NCBI RefSeq assembly: GCF_014230465.1 | Contig: NZ_JAAXCY010000011.1 | Coordinates: 124,001 to 188,000 of the forward strand | Origin: Pseudomonas cremoris | GTDB taxonomy: Bacteria; Pseudomonadota; Gammaproteobacteria; Pseudomonadales; Pseudomonadaceae | Direction: 5' to 3' | DNA: 64,000 nucleotides | Part shown: in pieces, positions 20,245-28,957 of the stretch | Position numbering within the stretch: the first letter of the stretch is position 1 | Layout of the letters: each line of letters starts with the position of its first letter | Program-made: the position numbers and the translations under genes | Notes under the pieces: model-generated | The model's database searches: none | What the model was told of the DNA's origin: nothing | Seen by the model: the letters and a program-made list of their open reading frames with translations, nothing else

Positions 20245-20664
20245 TTACTTCACCACTTTCAGGCTCGGCCGGCCGCTTGGGCGCGGTGGCTCGGCATCCG
20301 GTGGTGGCAGGTCATCACCGTCTTCGTTTTCGATCGCTTCGTCATCCTCGAAAGGCGACTCCAGATCGAACACCATGCCTTGGCCATTCTCACGGGCGTA
20401 GATCCCGAGAATGGCACCAATCGGCACGAACAGCGTATGGGGCACGCCGCCAAAACGCCCTTCGAAGCTGACCGCCTCGTTGTCCATGTGCAGGTGGCGC
20501 ACGGCGCTCGGCGATACGTTCAGCACAATCTGTCCGTCACTGGCAAAACCCTGCGGTACCTGAACCGCAGGAAATTCGGAATTGACCAGCATGTGCGGGG
20601 TGCAATCGTTGTCCACAATCCACTCATAGAGCGCGCGGACCAGGTAGGGTCGACTGGAGTTCAT
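20245..20664 (-). CDS. sspB: ClpXP adaptor SspB
   Basis: A 139-residue adaptor that tethers ssrA-tagged and other substrates to ClpXP. The folded substrate-binding domain covers residues 1-110 (RPYLVRALYEWIVDNDCTPHMLVN, FGGVPHTLFVPIGAILGIYARENGQGM). An acidic, proline-rich linker follows, then the ClpX-docking tail RPSLKVVK at the very end. It forms an operon with sspA, 17 bp upstream. Confidence 0.96.
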   Translation of the reverse strand: MNSSRPYLVRALYEWIVDNDCTPHMLVNSEFPAVQVPQGFASDGQIVLNVSPSAVRHLHMDNEAVSFEGRFGGVPHTLFVPIGAILGIYARENGQGMVFDLESPFEDDEAIENEDGDDLPPPDAEPPRPSGRPSLKVVK

Positions 20665-20681
20665 CAGCGGCTCCTTAAGCC

Positions 20682-21299
20682 TTAGCGCATATCGCGTTCG
20701 ACACCAGACAGACTCGCCTGGAAAGCCTCACGCGCAAACTGGCGCTCCATGTAATCAAGCAGCGGCTTGGCAGGCCGCGGCAGTTCAATACCGAGAATCG
20801 GCAAACGCCAGAGTATCGGTAATAGGCAGCAATCCACCAAACTTTGTTCCTCACTGAGGAAAAAAGGCTTATCGGCGAACAATGGCGAAACGCCGGTCAG
20901 GCTTTCGCGCAATTCCTTGCGTGCCTGTACGCGAACGGCTTCTTTTGTACGCGAATCCAGAATCACATCAACCAACCCGCACCAGTCGCGCTGGATACGA
21001 TGGATCAGCAGACGGCTGTTGGCACGCGCCACCGGGTACACCGGCAGCAAAGGCGGATGCGGGTAACGCTCATCCAGGTATTCCATCACCACGGTCGACT
21101 CCCACAACGCCAGGTCACGATCGACCAGGGTGGGCAAGCTGCCGTAGGGGTTCACTTCGATCAGTTTCGGCGGCTGACGACCCGCCTCCACACTGATGAT
21201 CTCGGCGCTGACACCCTTCTCTGCGAGCACGATACGCACTCGGTGGGAATAGTGGTCGGCGGGGTCGGAGTAACAGGCCAACCGATTGGTCACGCCCAT
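20682..21299 (-). CDS. sspA: Stringent starvation protein A
   Basis: A glutathione-transferase-fold protein (205 residues) that binds RNA polymerase and alters promoter choice under starvation and acid stress. The N-terminal thioredoxin-like domain contains [21 protein letters not shown] and the [14 protein letters not shown] loop ([20 protein letters not shown]); a helical GST domain follows. SspA lacks GST activity in known cases. A long hairpin lies between it and petC. Confidence 0.95.
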   Translation of the reverse strand: MGVTNRLACYSDPADHYSHRVRIVLAEKGVSAEIISVEAGRQPPKLIEVNPYGSLPTLVDRDLALWESTVVMEYLDERYPHPPLLPVYPVARANSRLLIHRIQRDWCGLVDVILDSRTKEAVRVQARKELRESLTGVSPLFADKPFFLSEEQSLVDCCLLPILWRLPILGIELPRPAKPLLDYMERQFAREAFQASLSGVERDMR

Positions 21300-21344
21300 G
21301 GCGGTCCTCCTCGCTTGTTGAAATTATCGAAAGCTCAAAAACGA

Positions 21345-21419
21345 GCGCGCCCAGAGAGCATCTCTGTAACGGCAGGTGTTACCTGGTCGCTACGTGTTCA
21401 GAGATGCCGCTGGGCGCGC
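21345..21419 (-). terminator. Two-tier hairpin between petC and sspA
   Basis: The outer stem GCGCGCCCAG / CTGGGCGCGC (10 bp) and inner stem CATCTCTG / CAGAGATG (8 bp) enclose a 32-nt loop. On the minus strand the structure runs into TCGTTTTTGAGC, a U5 tract, so it can terminate the pet operon. It also forms the 5' end of any transcript reading through to sspA. Confidence 0.7.
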
Positions 21420-21448
21420 AAGATTAACAGCAATTGCTTACGGTTGGA

Positions 21449-22228
21449 TCAATGCACATCCTTCCAGTATTCGCGTTTGAGCAGATAGGCGAATACGAAG
21501 AAGAAGGCCAGGTACAGCAATACATAGGTACCGATGCGCTGGTGCTGCAGTTTGACCGGGTTGGCCGAGTAGGCCAGGAAGGTCACGAGATTTTTTACCT
21601 TCTCGTCGAACTGCTCTTCATTCAACGCGCCGGTCTTGGGCACGATGGTCAGTTGATCGCATGCCTCGTGAGTCAAAGGCGTACCGGTCAACGGATCATA
21701 TTGCTTCTTGCCGTCTTCAACGACCTGAACCTGCTTGCATCCTACCACTTGGCGACCCTGCAGGCCGACCAGAACGTTGGGCATGCCGACGTTCGGGAAG
21801 ACTTTGTTGTTCACGCCATAAGGACGCGCTGGGTCTTCGTAGAAGGATTTCAGGTAGCCATACAGCCAGTCGGTGCCGCGCACACGCGCCACCAGGGTCA
21901 GGTCAGGCGGTGCTGCGCCGAACCAGGTCTTGGCGTCAGCGGGTTGCATGCCGATGTTCATGTGGTCGCCGATCTTGGCGCCGGTGAACACCGAATGGCT
22001 GAGCATCACGTCATGCGGGATCCCCAAGTCATCGGCAACACGCTCGTAGCGCTGGAACTTGGCGCTGTGGCAACCCATGCAGTAGTTGGTGAACGTACGC
22101 AGCCCGTCCTGCATGGCGGCCTTGTCGGACACGTCGATATCGACTTTTTCCAGCTCAGGGCCATGCTCGGCAGCGAAGGACAGTAGCGGCAGCGCCGCAA
22201 GCATCAATGCAACGAATAATTTTTTCAT
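21449..22228 (-). CDS. petC: Ubiquinol-cytochrome c reductase, cytochrome c1
   Basis: The haem c subunit of the bc1 complex (259 residues), passing electrons from the Rieske protein to soluble cytochrome c. Signal peptide residues 1-20; covalent haem motif CMGCH (Cys50, Cys53, His54); C-terminal anchor YVLLYLAFFFVFAYLLKREYW. It starts at the last base of petB, so the two are translationally coupled. Confidence 0.97.
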   Translation of the reverse strand: MKKLFVALMLAALPLLSFAAEHGPELEKVDIDVSDKAAMQDGLRTFTNYCMGCHSAKFQRYERVADDLGIPHDVMLSHSVFTGAKIGDHMNIGMQPADAKTWFGAAPPDLTLVARVRGTDWLYGYLKSFYEDPARPYGVNNKVFPNVGMPNVLVGLQGRQVVGCKQVQVVEDGKKQYDPLTGTPLTHEACDQLTIVPKTGALNEEQFDEKVKNLVTFLAYSANPVKLQHQRIGTYVLLYLAFFFVFAYLLKREYWKDVH

Positions 22229-23439
22229 CAGCCAGTCACCCTTTCCGGTACCGGTTTGGTCTTCTCAAGCCGGGTATAGAACGGCATCAGAATGAAGTAG
22301 GCGAAGTACAGGAAGGTGCAGACCTGCGACAGCAACGTACGCTCAGGAGTCGGCGCCAAAACGCCCAACACACCGAGGATCACGAACGAAATGCAGAACA
22401 CCCATAGCCAGATTTTGCTCAGCCAGCCCTTGTAGCGCATGGACTTGACCGGGCTACGGTCGAGCCATGGCAACACGAACAGCACCGCGATGGCCGCCCC
22501 CATGGCGATTACGCCCATGAGCTTGTCGGGAATCGCCCGCAAGATCGCGTAGAACGGCGTGAAGTACCAGACCGGGGCAATGTGCTCAGGCGTCTTGAAG
22601 GCGTTGGCCTGTTCAAAGTTAGGTTTCTCCAGGAAATAACCACCCATCTCCGGGAAAAAGAACACGATCGAGCAGAACACGAACAGGAAGACGACTACGC
22701 CGACAATGTCTTTTACGGTGTAGTACGGGTGGAACGGAATGCCATCCAGCGGGATGCCGTTCTCGTCCTTGTGCTTCTTGATATCCACGCCATCCGGGTT
22801 GTTGGAACCCACTTCGTGCAGTGCCAGGATGTGCAGCACCACCAGGCCCAGGATCACGATTGGCAAGGCCACTACGTGCAAGGCGAAGAAGCGGTTCAGG
22901 GTAATGCCAGAGATCAGATAGTCACCACGGATCCACTGGGTCAGGTCGTTACCGATTACCGGAATCGCACCGAACAGCGAGATGATCACCTGTGCGCCCC
23001 AGTACGACATCTGGCCCCATGGCAGCAGGTAGCCCATGAAGGCCTCGGCCATCAGCGCCAGGTAGATCAGCATGCCGAAGACCCACACCAACTCGCGCGG
23101 CTTCTGGTACGACCCGTAGAGCAGGCCGCGGAACATATGCATGTAGACGACGATGAAAAACGCCGAAGCGCCTGTAGAGTGCAACAGGCGCAGGATCGAG
23201 CCGTACTCGACGTCACGCATGATGTATTCGACGGAGGCGAACGCCTCTTCCGCCGACGGGGTGTAGCTCATCGTCAGCCAGACACCGGTGACGATCTGGT
23301 TGACCAGCACCAGCAGCGCCAGGGAGCCAAAGAAGTAGAAGAAGTTGAAGTTTTTTGGTGCGTAATATTTGCTGAGATGGTCTTCCCACATTTTTGTGGC
23401 GGGGAAGCGCGCATCGACCCAATCCATGAACTTGCTCAT
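22228..23439 (-). CDS. petB: Ubiquinol-cytochrome c reductase, cytochrome b
   Basis: A 403-residue integral membrane subunit with eight hydrophobic helices. It holds both b haems and the Qo and Qi sites. Haem-ligand histidines lie in LLHSTGASAFFIVVYMHMFRGL and RFFALHVVALPIVILGLVVLHI. The Qo-site motif is PxW-type (PEHIAPVWYF here). It shares one base with petA at 23439. Confidence 0.97.
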   Translation of the reverse strand: MSKFMDWVDARFPATKMWEDHLSKYYAPKNFNFFYFFGSLALLVLVNQIVTGVWLTMSYTPSAEEAFASVEYIMRDVEYGSILRLLHSTGASAFFIVVYMHMFRGLLYGSYQKPRELVWVFGMLIYLALMAEAFMGYLLPWGQMSYWGAQVIISLFGAIPVIGNDLTQWIRGDYLISGITLNRFFALHVVALPIVILGLVVLHILALHEVGSNNPDGVDIKKHKDENGIPLDGIPFHPYYTVKDIVGVVVFLFVFCSIVFFFPEMGGYFLEKPNFEQANAFKTPEHIAPVWYFTPFYAILRAIPDKLMGVIAMGAAIAVLFVLPWLDRSPVKSMRYKGWLSKIWLWVFCISFVILGVLGVLAPTPERTLLSQVCTFLYFAYFILMPFYTRLEKTKPVPERVTG

Positions 23440-24035
23440 CAGGCTTTCTCCCCCTCGTCGACGCCAATGACAATGACACTGTCAGTCTCGTAGTGATGTG
23501 GCGGAACTGGCAGGTTCAAGGGTGCGGGCTGGGACTTGTAGACGCGACCGGCCAGGTCGTAATGAGAGCCGTGGCACGGGCAGAAGTAGCCACCGACCCA
23601 ATCCTTGCCAAGGTCGGCAGGAGCAACTTCCGGGCGGAAGGTAGGCGAGCAGCCCAAGTGGGTGCAGATACCGATCAGCAGCAGAATCTCTGGCTTGATC
23701 GAGCGAATTTCCTTATCGACGTAAGCGGGTTGGTCGGAATTCTTCGAGTCGGGGTCAGACAGCTGACCTTCGATTTTCTTCAGATTCCCCAGGATTTCCT
23801 CGGTACGACGAACGATGAATACTGGCTGACCGCGCCACTCAGCAATCATTTGCTGGCCTGGGTCGATCTTGCTGACATTCACCTTCACCGGTGCACCTGC
23901 GGCTTTCGCCTTGGCACTGGGAAACCATGACCCCACGAACGGGACCGCAGCCCCCACCGCTCCTGCAGCACCCACCACGGATGTGGCTGCTACCAAGAAG
24001 CGACGCCGGCCTGCATTCACGCCGTCATTGCTCAT
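23439..24035 (-). CDS. petA: Ubiquinol-cytochrome c reductase, Rieske iron-sulfur subunit
   Basis: A 198-residue Rieske protein. A twin-arginine-type N-terminus (GRRRFLVAATSVVG) doubles as the membrane anchor. The [2Fe-2S] ligands are Cys124/His126 (CTHLGC) and Cys152/His155 (CPCHGSHYD), with Cys129 and Cys154 forming the usual disulfide. First gene of petABC, which feeds the cytochrome c-dependent oxidases. Confidence 0.97.
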   Translation of the reverse strand: MSNDGVNAGRRRFLVAATSVVGAAGAVGAAVPFVGSWFPSAKAKAAGAPVKVNVSKIDPGQQMIAEWRGQPVFIVRRTEEILGNLKKIEGQLSDPDSKNSDQPAYVDKEIRSIKPEILLLIGICTHLGCSPTFRPEVAPADLGKDWVGGYFCPCHGSHYDLAGRVYKSQPAPLNLPVPPHHYETDSVIVIGVDEGEKA

Positions 24036-24246
24036 TCAGTCCTCTCCCATCAGCTTTTTGGCCTGTTAAATCAGGCGTCTACTAAGTGTTGAAACTTTAC
24101 TTATAAAAATTTTGCCGAATGGTAATGAAAAGCCCCACGTATGACAAGGGAATTGCCCGGGGCTCCGCCTCCAGGCCTTGTAGTATAGGGGGTCTACGGA
24201 TGTGGCAAGTTGTCACGGCGATTTTTCTGCATAAATTGCAGGCAAT

Positions 24247-24283
24247 AAAAAACGCCCAACTCCGTGAGGAGCTGGGCGTTTTT
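24247..24283. terminator. Bidirectional terminator after rpsI
   Basis: AACGCCCAACTCC, loop GTGA, GGAGCTGGGCGTT with one unpaired base, flanked by A and T tracts. It lies 18 nt after the rpsI stop, on the petA promoter side. Confidence 0.9.
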
Positions 24284-24300
24284 GTGGAACGTAAAGCGAA

Positions 24301-24693
24301 TTAACGCTTCGAGTACTGCGGACGCTTACGCGCTTTACGCAGACCGACTTTCTTACGTTCAACTTCACGAGCATCGCGAGTAACGAAGCCCGCTTTGCGC
24401 AGAGCGCTACGCAGGGTTTCGTCGTACTGCATCAGAGCGCGAGTGATACCGTGGCGGATTGCGCCAGCTTGACCACTTACACCGCCACCGATAACGGTGA
24501 CGTAGATGTCGAACTTTTCAACGGTCTCGGTCAGTTCCAGCGGCTGACGAACTACCATGCGGGCAGTTTCGCGGCCGAAGAAGTTGTCCAGGGAGCGGTT
24601 GTTGATCGAGATGTTACCAGTACCCGGACGCAGGAAAACGCGAGCGGTTGCGGTTTTGCGACGGCCAGTGCCGTAATTTTGAGTCGCCGACAT
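24301..24693 (-). CDS. rpsI: 30S ribosomal protein S9
   Basis: A 130-residue S9 (uS9) whose C-terminal tail reaches the ribosomal P site, ending [13 protein letters not shown]. The N-terminal [18 protein letters not shown] and [19 protein letters not shown] are invariant family motifs. It lies 14 bp after rplM in the usual rplM-rpsI pair. Confidence 0.98.
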   Translation of the reverse strand: MSATQNYGTGRRKTATARVFLRPGTGNISINNRSLDNFFGRETARMVVRQPLELTETVEKFDIYVTVIGGGVSGQAGAIRHGITRALMQYDETLRSALRKAGFVTRDAREVERKKVGLRKARKRPQYSKR

Positions 24694-24707
24694 AATGAAC
24701 TATTCCG

Positions 24708-25136
24708 TTAAAACTTCAGTTCTTGGGGCTGCTGAGCAGCATGAGGGTGTACAGCGCCCGCATAGACTTTCAGCTTGCGAAACATATCGCGACCCAGTGG
24801 GCCCTTAGGCAGCATGCCTTTGACCGCGATTTCGATCGGGGCTTCAGGCTTCTTGGCAATCAGGCCTTCGAAGTTGGAAGACTTGATACCGCCTGGGAAA
24901 CCGGAGTGACGGTAGTACATTTTGTCGCTTGCTTTGTTGCCGGTTACACGAACCTGCTCAGCGTTGATGATCACGATGTAGTCACCGGTGTCAACGTGAG
25001 GGGTGTACTCAGGCTTGTGCTTGCCACGCAGACGGCTGGCGACTTCAGTGGCCAGACGACCCAGGGTCTGACCAGCGGCGTCGACGACAAACCAGTCGCG
25101 CTGAACTGTTTCCGGTTTTGCAGTAAAAGTTGTCAT
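24708..25136 (-). CDS. rplM: 50S ribosomal protein L13
   Basis: A 142-residue L13 (uL13), an early assembly protein of the large subunit. Key stretches are [30 protein letters not shown] and [20 protein letters not shown]. It is the first gene of the pair and has a strong promoter at 25179-25207 with a short leader. In enterobacteria L13 represses its own mRNA; whether that applies here is unknown. Confidence 0.98.
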
Positions 25137-25178
25137 TCTTTAATAGCCTCAGGGGCCGCCCTGTAAATTAGACGGCGG

Positions 25179-25207
25179 ATCTTACTGAATAGTGCGTACT
25201 TTGACAA
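25179..25207 (-). promoter_or_regulatory. rplM-rpsI promoter
   Basis: On the minus strand, TTGTCA (25207-25202) and TAAGAT (25184-25179) are 17 nt apart, which predicts a start near 25172 and a leader of about 35 nt. The -35 lies in a dyad, CTTTGAC-AA-GTCAAAG (25199-25214). Confidence 0.65.
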
Positions 25208-25384
25208 GTCAAAGGCAGCCGGATACAGACGCTATCGGGGGCTCGGGTCGGCGCGTCCGTTCAACGGCAAGATTCTTCGGCAGGCGGCGCATCACTTCCA
25301 CTGCAGAAAGAGGTGGGCAATTATGCAGATTGCGAAAAAAAATTCAACCTGCTTTTATGATTGTTTTCCCCGAAGGAGTACCCG

Positions 25385-26425
25385 ATGGATTATCGACAGC
25401 TGGGCCGTACGGATCTGAACGTGAGCGCGATAGCCTTGGGCACCATGACCTGGGGCGAGCAGAACAGCGAGGCAGAGGCCTTCGCACAGATCGAGCGGGC
25501 CAAGGCGGCGGGGATCAACTTCCTCGACACAGCCGAAATGTACCCGGTGCCGCCGAAGGCCGACACCTACGCCACCACCGAGCGTTATATCGGTAATTAC
25601 TTCAAGAGCCGCGGCGACCGTGCCGACTGGGTCCTGGCCAGCAAGATCGCCGGCCCGGGCAACACCATCGACTACATCCGCGACGGCCACCTGCGCCACA
25701 ACCGCAAGCACATCGTCGAAGCGCTGGATGCCAGCCTCAAGCGCCTGCAGACCGACTGGATCGACCTCTACCAGCTGCATTGGCCCGAGCGCAGCACCAA
25801 CTTCTTTGGCCAGCTGAGCTACAAGCACAAGGACGAAGAAGACCTCACCCCGCTGGAAGAAACCCTCGAAGCGCTGGATGAGCAAGTGAAGGCCGGCAAG
25901 ATCCGCCACATTGGCCTGTCCAACGAAACCCCGTGGGGCACCATGAAATTCCTCGCCCTGGCCGAGGCCCGTGGCTGGACCCGCGCGGTGTCGATCCAGA
26001 ACCCCTACAATCTGCTCAACCGCAGCTTTGAAGTGGGCCTGGCGGAAATCGCCATTCGCGAACAATGCGGCCTGTTGGCCTACTCGCCACTGGCGTTTGG
26101 CATGCTCAGCGGCAAATACGAGAACGGCGCACGCCCAGCCAAAGCGCGCCTGACCGAATACAGCCGCTTCAGCCGTTACTTCAACCCACAGTCGGAGGCG
26201 GCGTGCAGCCGTTATGTGGCATTGGCGCGTGAACATGGCCTGGACCCGGCGCAGATGGCGTTGGCGTTTGTAACGCAACAACCGTTTGTGACCAGCAATA
26301 TCATCGGTGCTACATCGCTGGAACAACTGGACAGCAACATTGCCAGTGCTGAGCTTAAGCTGTCGAAAGAGGTGTTGGAGGGGATTGAGGCGATTCAGAA
26401 AGATCATCCGAACCCTGCGCCTTGA
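25385..26425 (+). CDS. Aldo/keto reductase (Tas-like)
   Basis: A 346-residue NADP(H)-dependent oxidoreductase of the AKR superfamily, closest to E. coli Tas. The catalytic set is visible: Asp/Tyr in LDTAEMYPVPP, Lys in VLASKIAGPG and His in DLYQLHWPER. The inserted segment STNFFGQLSYKHKDEEDLTPLEETLEAL is typical of Tas. The natural substrate is unknown. The start is the ATG at 25385 after AAGGAG. Confidence 0.9.
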   Translation: MDYRQLGRTDLNVSAIALGTMTWGEQNSEAEAFAQIERAKAAGINFLDTAEMYPVPPKADTYATTERYIGNYFKSRGDRADWVLASKIAGPGNTIDYIRDGHLRHNRKHIVEALDASLKRLQTDWIDLYQLHWPERSTNFFGQLSYKHKDEEDLTPLEETLEALDEQVKAGKIRHIGLSNETPWGTMKFLALAEARGWTRAVSIQNPYNLLNRSFEVGLAEIAIREQCGLLAYSPLAFGMLSGKYENGARPAKARLTEYSRFSRYFNPQSEAACSRYVALAREHGLDPAQMALAFVTQQPFVTSNIIGATSLEQLDSNIASAELKLSKEVLEGIEAIQKDHPNPAP

Positions 26426-26442
26426 TTGATCTGTAGACCGCT

Positions 26443-26524
26443 TTCGCGAGCAAGCCCGCTCCCACATTCGACCGCATTTTCATGTTGGAACCAGGTCTAC
26501 TGTGGGAGCGGGCTTGCTCGCGAA
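26443..26524. repeat. REPIN, TTCGCGAGC ends outward
   Basis: Inverted REP pair between the convergent aldo/keto reductase and acyl-CoA dehydrogenase genes. The loop resembles that of the element at 12282 (ATTCNACCGCATT, CATGTTGGAA). Confidence 0.87.
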
Positions 26525-26551
26525 GAGGCCATCAGCAGCACTACAAAATCA

Positions 26552-27688
26552 TCAAAGCGCCCGCGCAATAATCTCCTTCATGATCTCATTGGTCCCCGCA
26601 TAAATGCGCTGCACCCGCGCATCCGCCCAGGCCCGCGCAATCGGGTATTCCCACATGAAGCCGTAGCCGCCGTGCAACTGCACGCACTCATCGAGCACCT
26701 TGCATTGCAGGTCCGTGGCCCAGTACTTGGCCATCGCGGCCGTAGGCACATCCAGCTTGCCTTCCAGGTGCAATGCCATGCACTTATCAACAAACACCCG
26801 GCCGATCTGAATCTCGGTCGCCATCTCCGCCAACTTGAAACGGGTATTCTGGAAATCGGCAATCGCCTTGCCGAACGCCTTGCGTTCACGGGTGTATTCC
26901 AGCGTCCACTCCAGCGCCGCCTCAGCGGATGACAGCGCACCGATCGCCACCGTCAAACGCTCCTGAGGCAGCTCCTGCATCAAGTACGCGAAGCCCATTC
27001 CGGCCTGGCCCAGCAGGTTTTCCTTGGGCACACGCACGTCCTGGAAGAACAGCTCCGAGGTGTCCTGGGCCTTCATGCCGACTTTCTCCAGGCGCTTGCC
27101 TTTGTCGAAGCCGGGCGTATCGGCTTCCACCAAAAACAGGCTGGTGCCCTTGGCGCCGGCCTTGGGATCGGTCTTGGCCACGACGATCACCAACTCGGCG
27201 AGAAAGCCATTGGTGATAAAGGTCTTGGAACCATTGATCACGTACTCATCACCGTCCAGCACGGCGGTAGTCTTGACCCCTTGCAGGTCGGAACCCGCAC
27301 CTGGCTCAGTCATCGCGATGGCCGTGACCATCTCGCCGGAGATCAACTTGGGCAGGTACTTGTGCTTCAGCGCTTCACTGCCGTAATGCAGGATGTACGG
27401 CGCGACGATGTCCGAATGCAGGGAAAAACCGATACCGGTGAGACCCAGCCGACTGATCTCCTCGATCACCACCGCGCTGTAGAGAAAGTCCGCGCCCAAC
27501 CCGCCGTACTCCTCCGGCAGGTGGGAACACAGCATCCCCGCCTCCCCTGCCTTGCTCCACAGGCTACGGTCGATATAACCCTGCTTCTCCCATTGCCCAT
27601 GGTACGGCGCGGCGTCTTTTTCGAGGAAGGTACGCACGCTCTCGCGGAAGAGTTCGTGCTCGGGGCTGAACAAGGTTCTGGGGATCAT
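26552..27688 (-). CDS. Acyl-CoA dehydrogenase, long-chain (LCAD) type
   Basis: A 378-residue FAD flavoprotein of fatty-acid beta-oxidation. AMTEPGAGSDLQGV and FITNGFLA are FAD/substrate loop motifs. The C-terminal loop reads RIYAGTNEIMKE, with Ala where medium-chain enzymes carry the catalytic Glu. Instead Glu243 in QELPQERL fits the base of the LCAD/isovaleryl-CoA dehydrogenase type. Divergent from a GlxA-type regulator across a 145-bp gap. Confidence 0.92.
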   Translation of the reverse strand: MIPRTLFSPEHELFRESVRTFLEKDAAPYHGQWEKQGYIDRSLWSKAGEAGMLCSHLPEEYGGLGADFLYSAVVIEEISRLGLTGIGFSLHSDIVAPYILHYGSEALKHKYLPKLISGEMVTAIAMTEPGAGSDLQGVKTTAVLDGDEYVINGSKTFITNGFLAELVIVVAKTDPKAGAKGTSLFLVEADTPGFDKGKRLEKVGMKAQDTSELFFQDVRVPKENLLGQAGMGFAYLMQELPQERLTVAIGALSSAEAALEWTLEYTRERKAFGKAIADFQNTRFKLAEMATEIQIGRVFVDKCMALHLEGKLDVPTAAMAKYWATDLQCKVLDECVQLHGGYGFMWEYPIARAWADARVQRIYAGTNEIMKEIIARAL

Positions 27689-27833
27689 GGCTCACCTGCG
27701 GGGATTGTCGGACAAAAACAAGCCCACAGAGACTATGCCGCGAAGGCATCACGGGACACTGGACACATGCGACAAAAAATAAGACGATCCAGCCGTCTGG
27801 TGACCACTTTCCCCTATAAGAATAAATGAAATT

Positions 27834-28829
27834 ATGTCTAACCAAATCTCCACGCCCCTGCGGCGCGTCAGCATTTTGGCCGTTGATCGGGTATTCGCTT
27901 CAACCCTCATGCAAGCCAAGGATTTCTTCCACCTCGCCAGCCTGCGTTACGGCAAGCAACAAGGCCTGGGCCTGACCCCAGCGTTCGAATCACGACTGGT
28001 CAGCCCCGATGGGCAATCGGTGCGCAGTTTCAGTAATGTGATCATGCCGGTGGACGGCGGCCTGGAAGACGCCGACATCATCGTGTTACCTGCCTTCTGG
28101 GATGATTTCGATGCCCTGTGCAGCCGTTACCCGCAAGTGCTGCCGTGGTTGCGCGAGCAACACGCCCGCGGCGCAGTGCTCTGCGGCGAAGCCACCGGGG
28201 TGTTCTGGCTGGCCGAAGCCGGCCTGCTTGATGGCAAGGAGGCGACCACCTACTGGCGTTTCTTCAATGCCTTCAGCGAGCGTTTCCCCAAGGTTCAGCT
28301 CAACCAGGACAAGCACCTGACCGACGCCGATAACCTGTACTGCGCGGGCGGCACTACCTCGGCATGCGACCTTTATATCTACCTGATCGAACGCTTCTGC
28401 GGTGCCAACATCGCCCAGGCCGTAGCCCGCGACATCCTCTATGAAGTGCAGCGCAGCTATTCACCTGGACGTATTGGGTTTGGCGGACAGAAGCTGCACC
28501 AGGACGTGATCATCCTGCAGATCCAGCACTGGCTTGAAGAACACTTCGCCGACAAATTTCGCTTCGAAGATGTCGCCCGGGAACACGGCATGAGCATCCG
28601 CAACTTCATGCGTCGCTTCCAGACCGCCACCGGTGACAAGCCGCTGCATTACCTGCAGCGCCTACGTATCGAGACCGCCAAGGGCCTGCTCTCGGGTAGC
28701 CGCAAGAGCATCAAGACCATCAGTTATGAGGTGGGGTATGACGATGCGAGTTTCTTTGCGCGGCTGTTCAGGCAGCACACGGAGCTGTCGCCGAACCAGT
28801 ATCGCCAGCAGTTTCAGCAGGCCGCATAA
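27834..28829 (+). CDS. GlxA-type AraC-family regulator
   Basis: A 331-residue regulator with an N-terminal DJ-1/PfpI-like domain (about residues 12-190; LCGEATGVFWLAEAGLLDGKEATTYW) and a C-terminal AraC HTH pair (about 220-330; FRFEDVAREHGMSIRNFMRRF, ISYEVGYDDASFFARLFRQHTELSPNQYR). The nucleophile-elbow cysteine survives, but these domains act as sensors. It probably controls the divergent acyl-CoA dehydrogenase; the ligand is unknown. Confidence 0.9.
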   Translation: MSNQISTPLRRVSILAVDRVFASTLMQAKDFFHLASLRYGKQQGLGLTPAFESRLVSPDGQSVRSFSNVIMPVDGGLEDADIIVLPAFWDDFDALCSRYPQVLPWLREQHARGAVLCGEATGVFWLAEAGLLDGKEATTYWRFFNAFSERFPKVQLNQDKHLTDADNLYCAGGTTSACDLYIYLIERFCGANIAQAVARDILYEVQRSYSPGRIGFGGQKLHQDVIILQIQHWLEEHFADKFRFEDVAREHGMSIRNFMRRFQTATGDKPLHYLQRLRIETAKGLLSGSRKSIKTISYEVGYDDASFFARLFRQHTELSPNQYRQQFQQAA

Positions 28830-28850
28830 CTAAAGTTGAATGCAAAAAAA

Positions 28851-28940
28851 TGTGGGAGCGGGCTTGCTCGCGAAGGCGATGGATCAGTCAACATCTTCAG
28901 TGACTGACACTCCGCCTTCGCGAGCAAGCCCGCTCCCACA
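28851..28940. repeat. REPIN, TGTGGGA ends outward
   Basis: Inverted REP pair between the regulator and zapE 3' ends. Its loop is almost the exact reverse complement of that of the element at 32816. Confidence 0.9.
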
Positions 28941-28957
28941 TTTGATCTACAGCGCTC

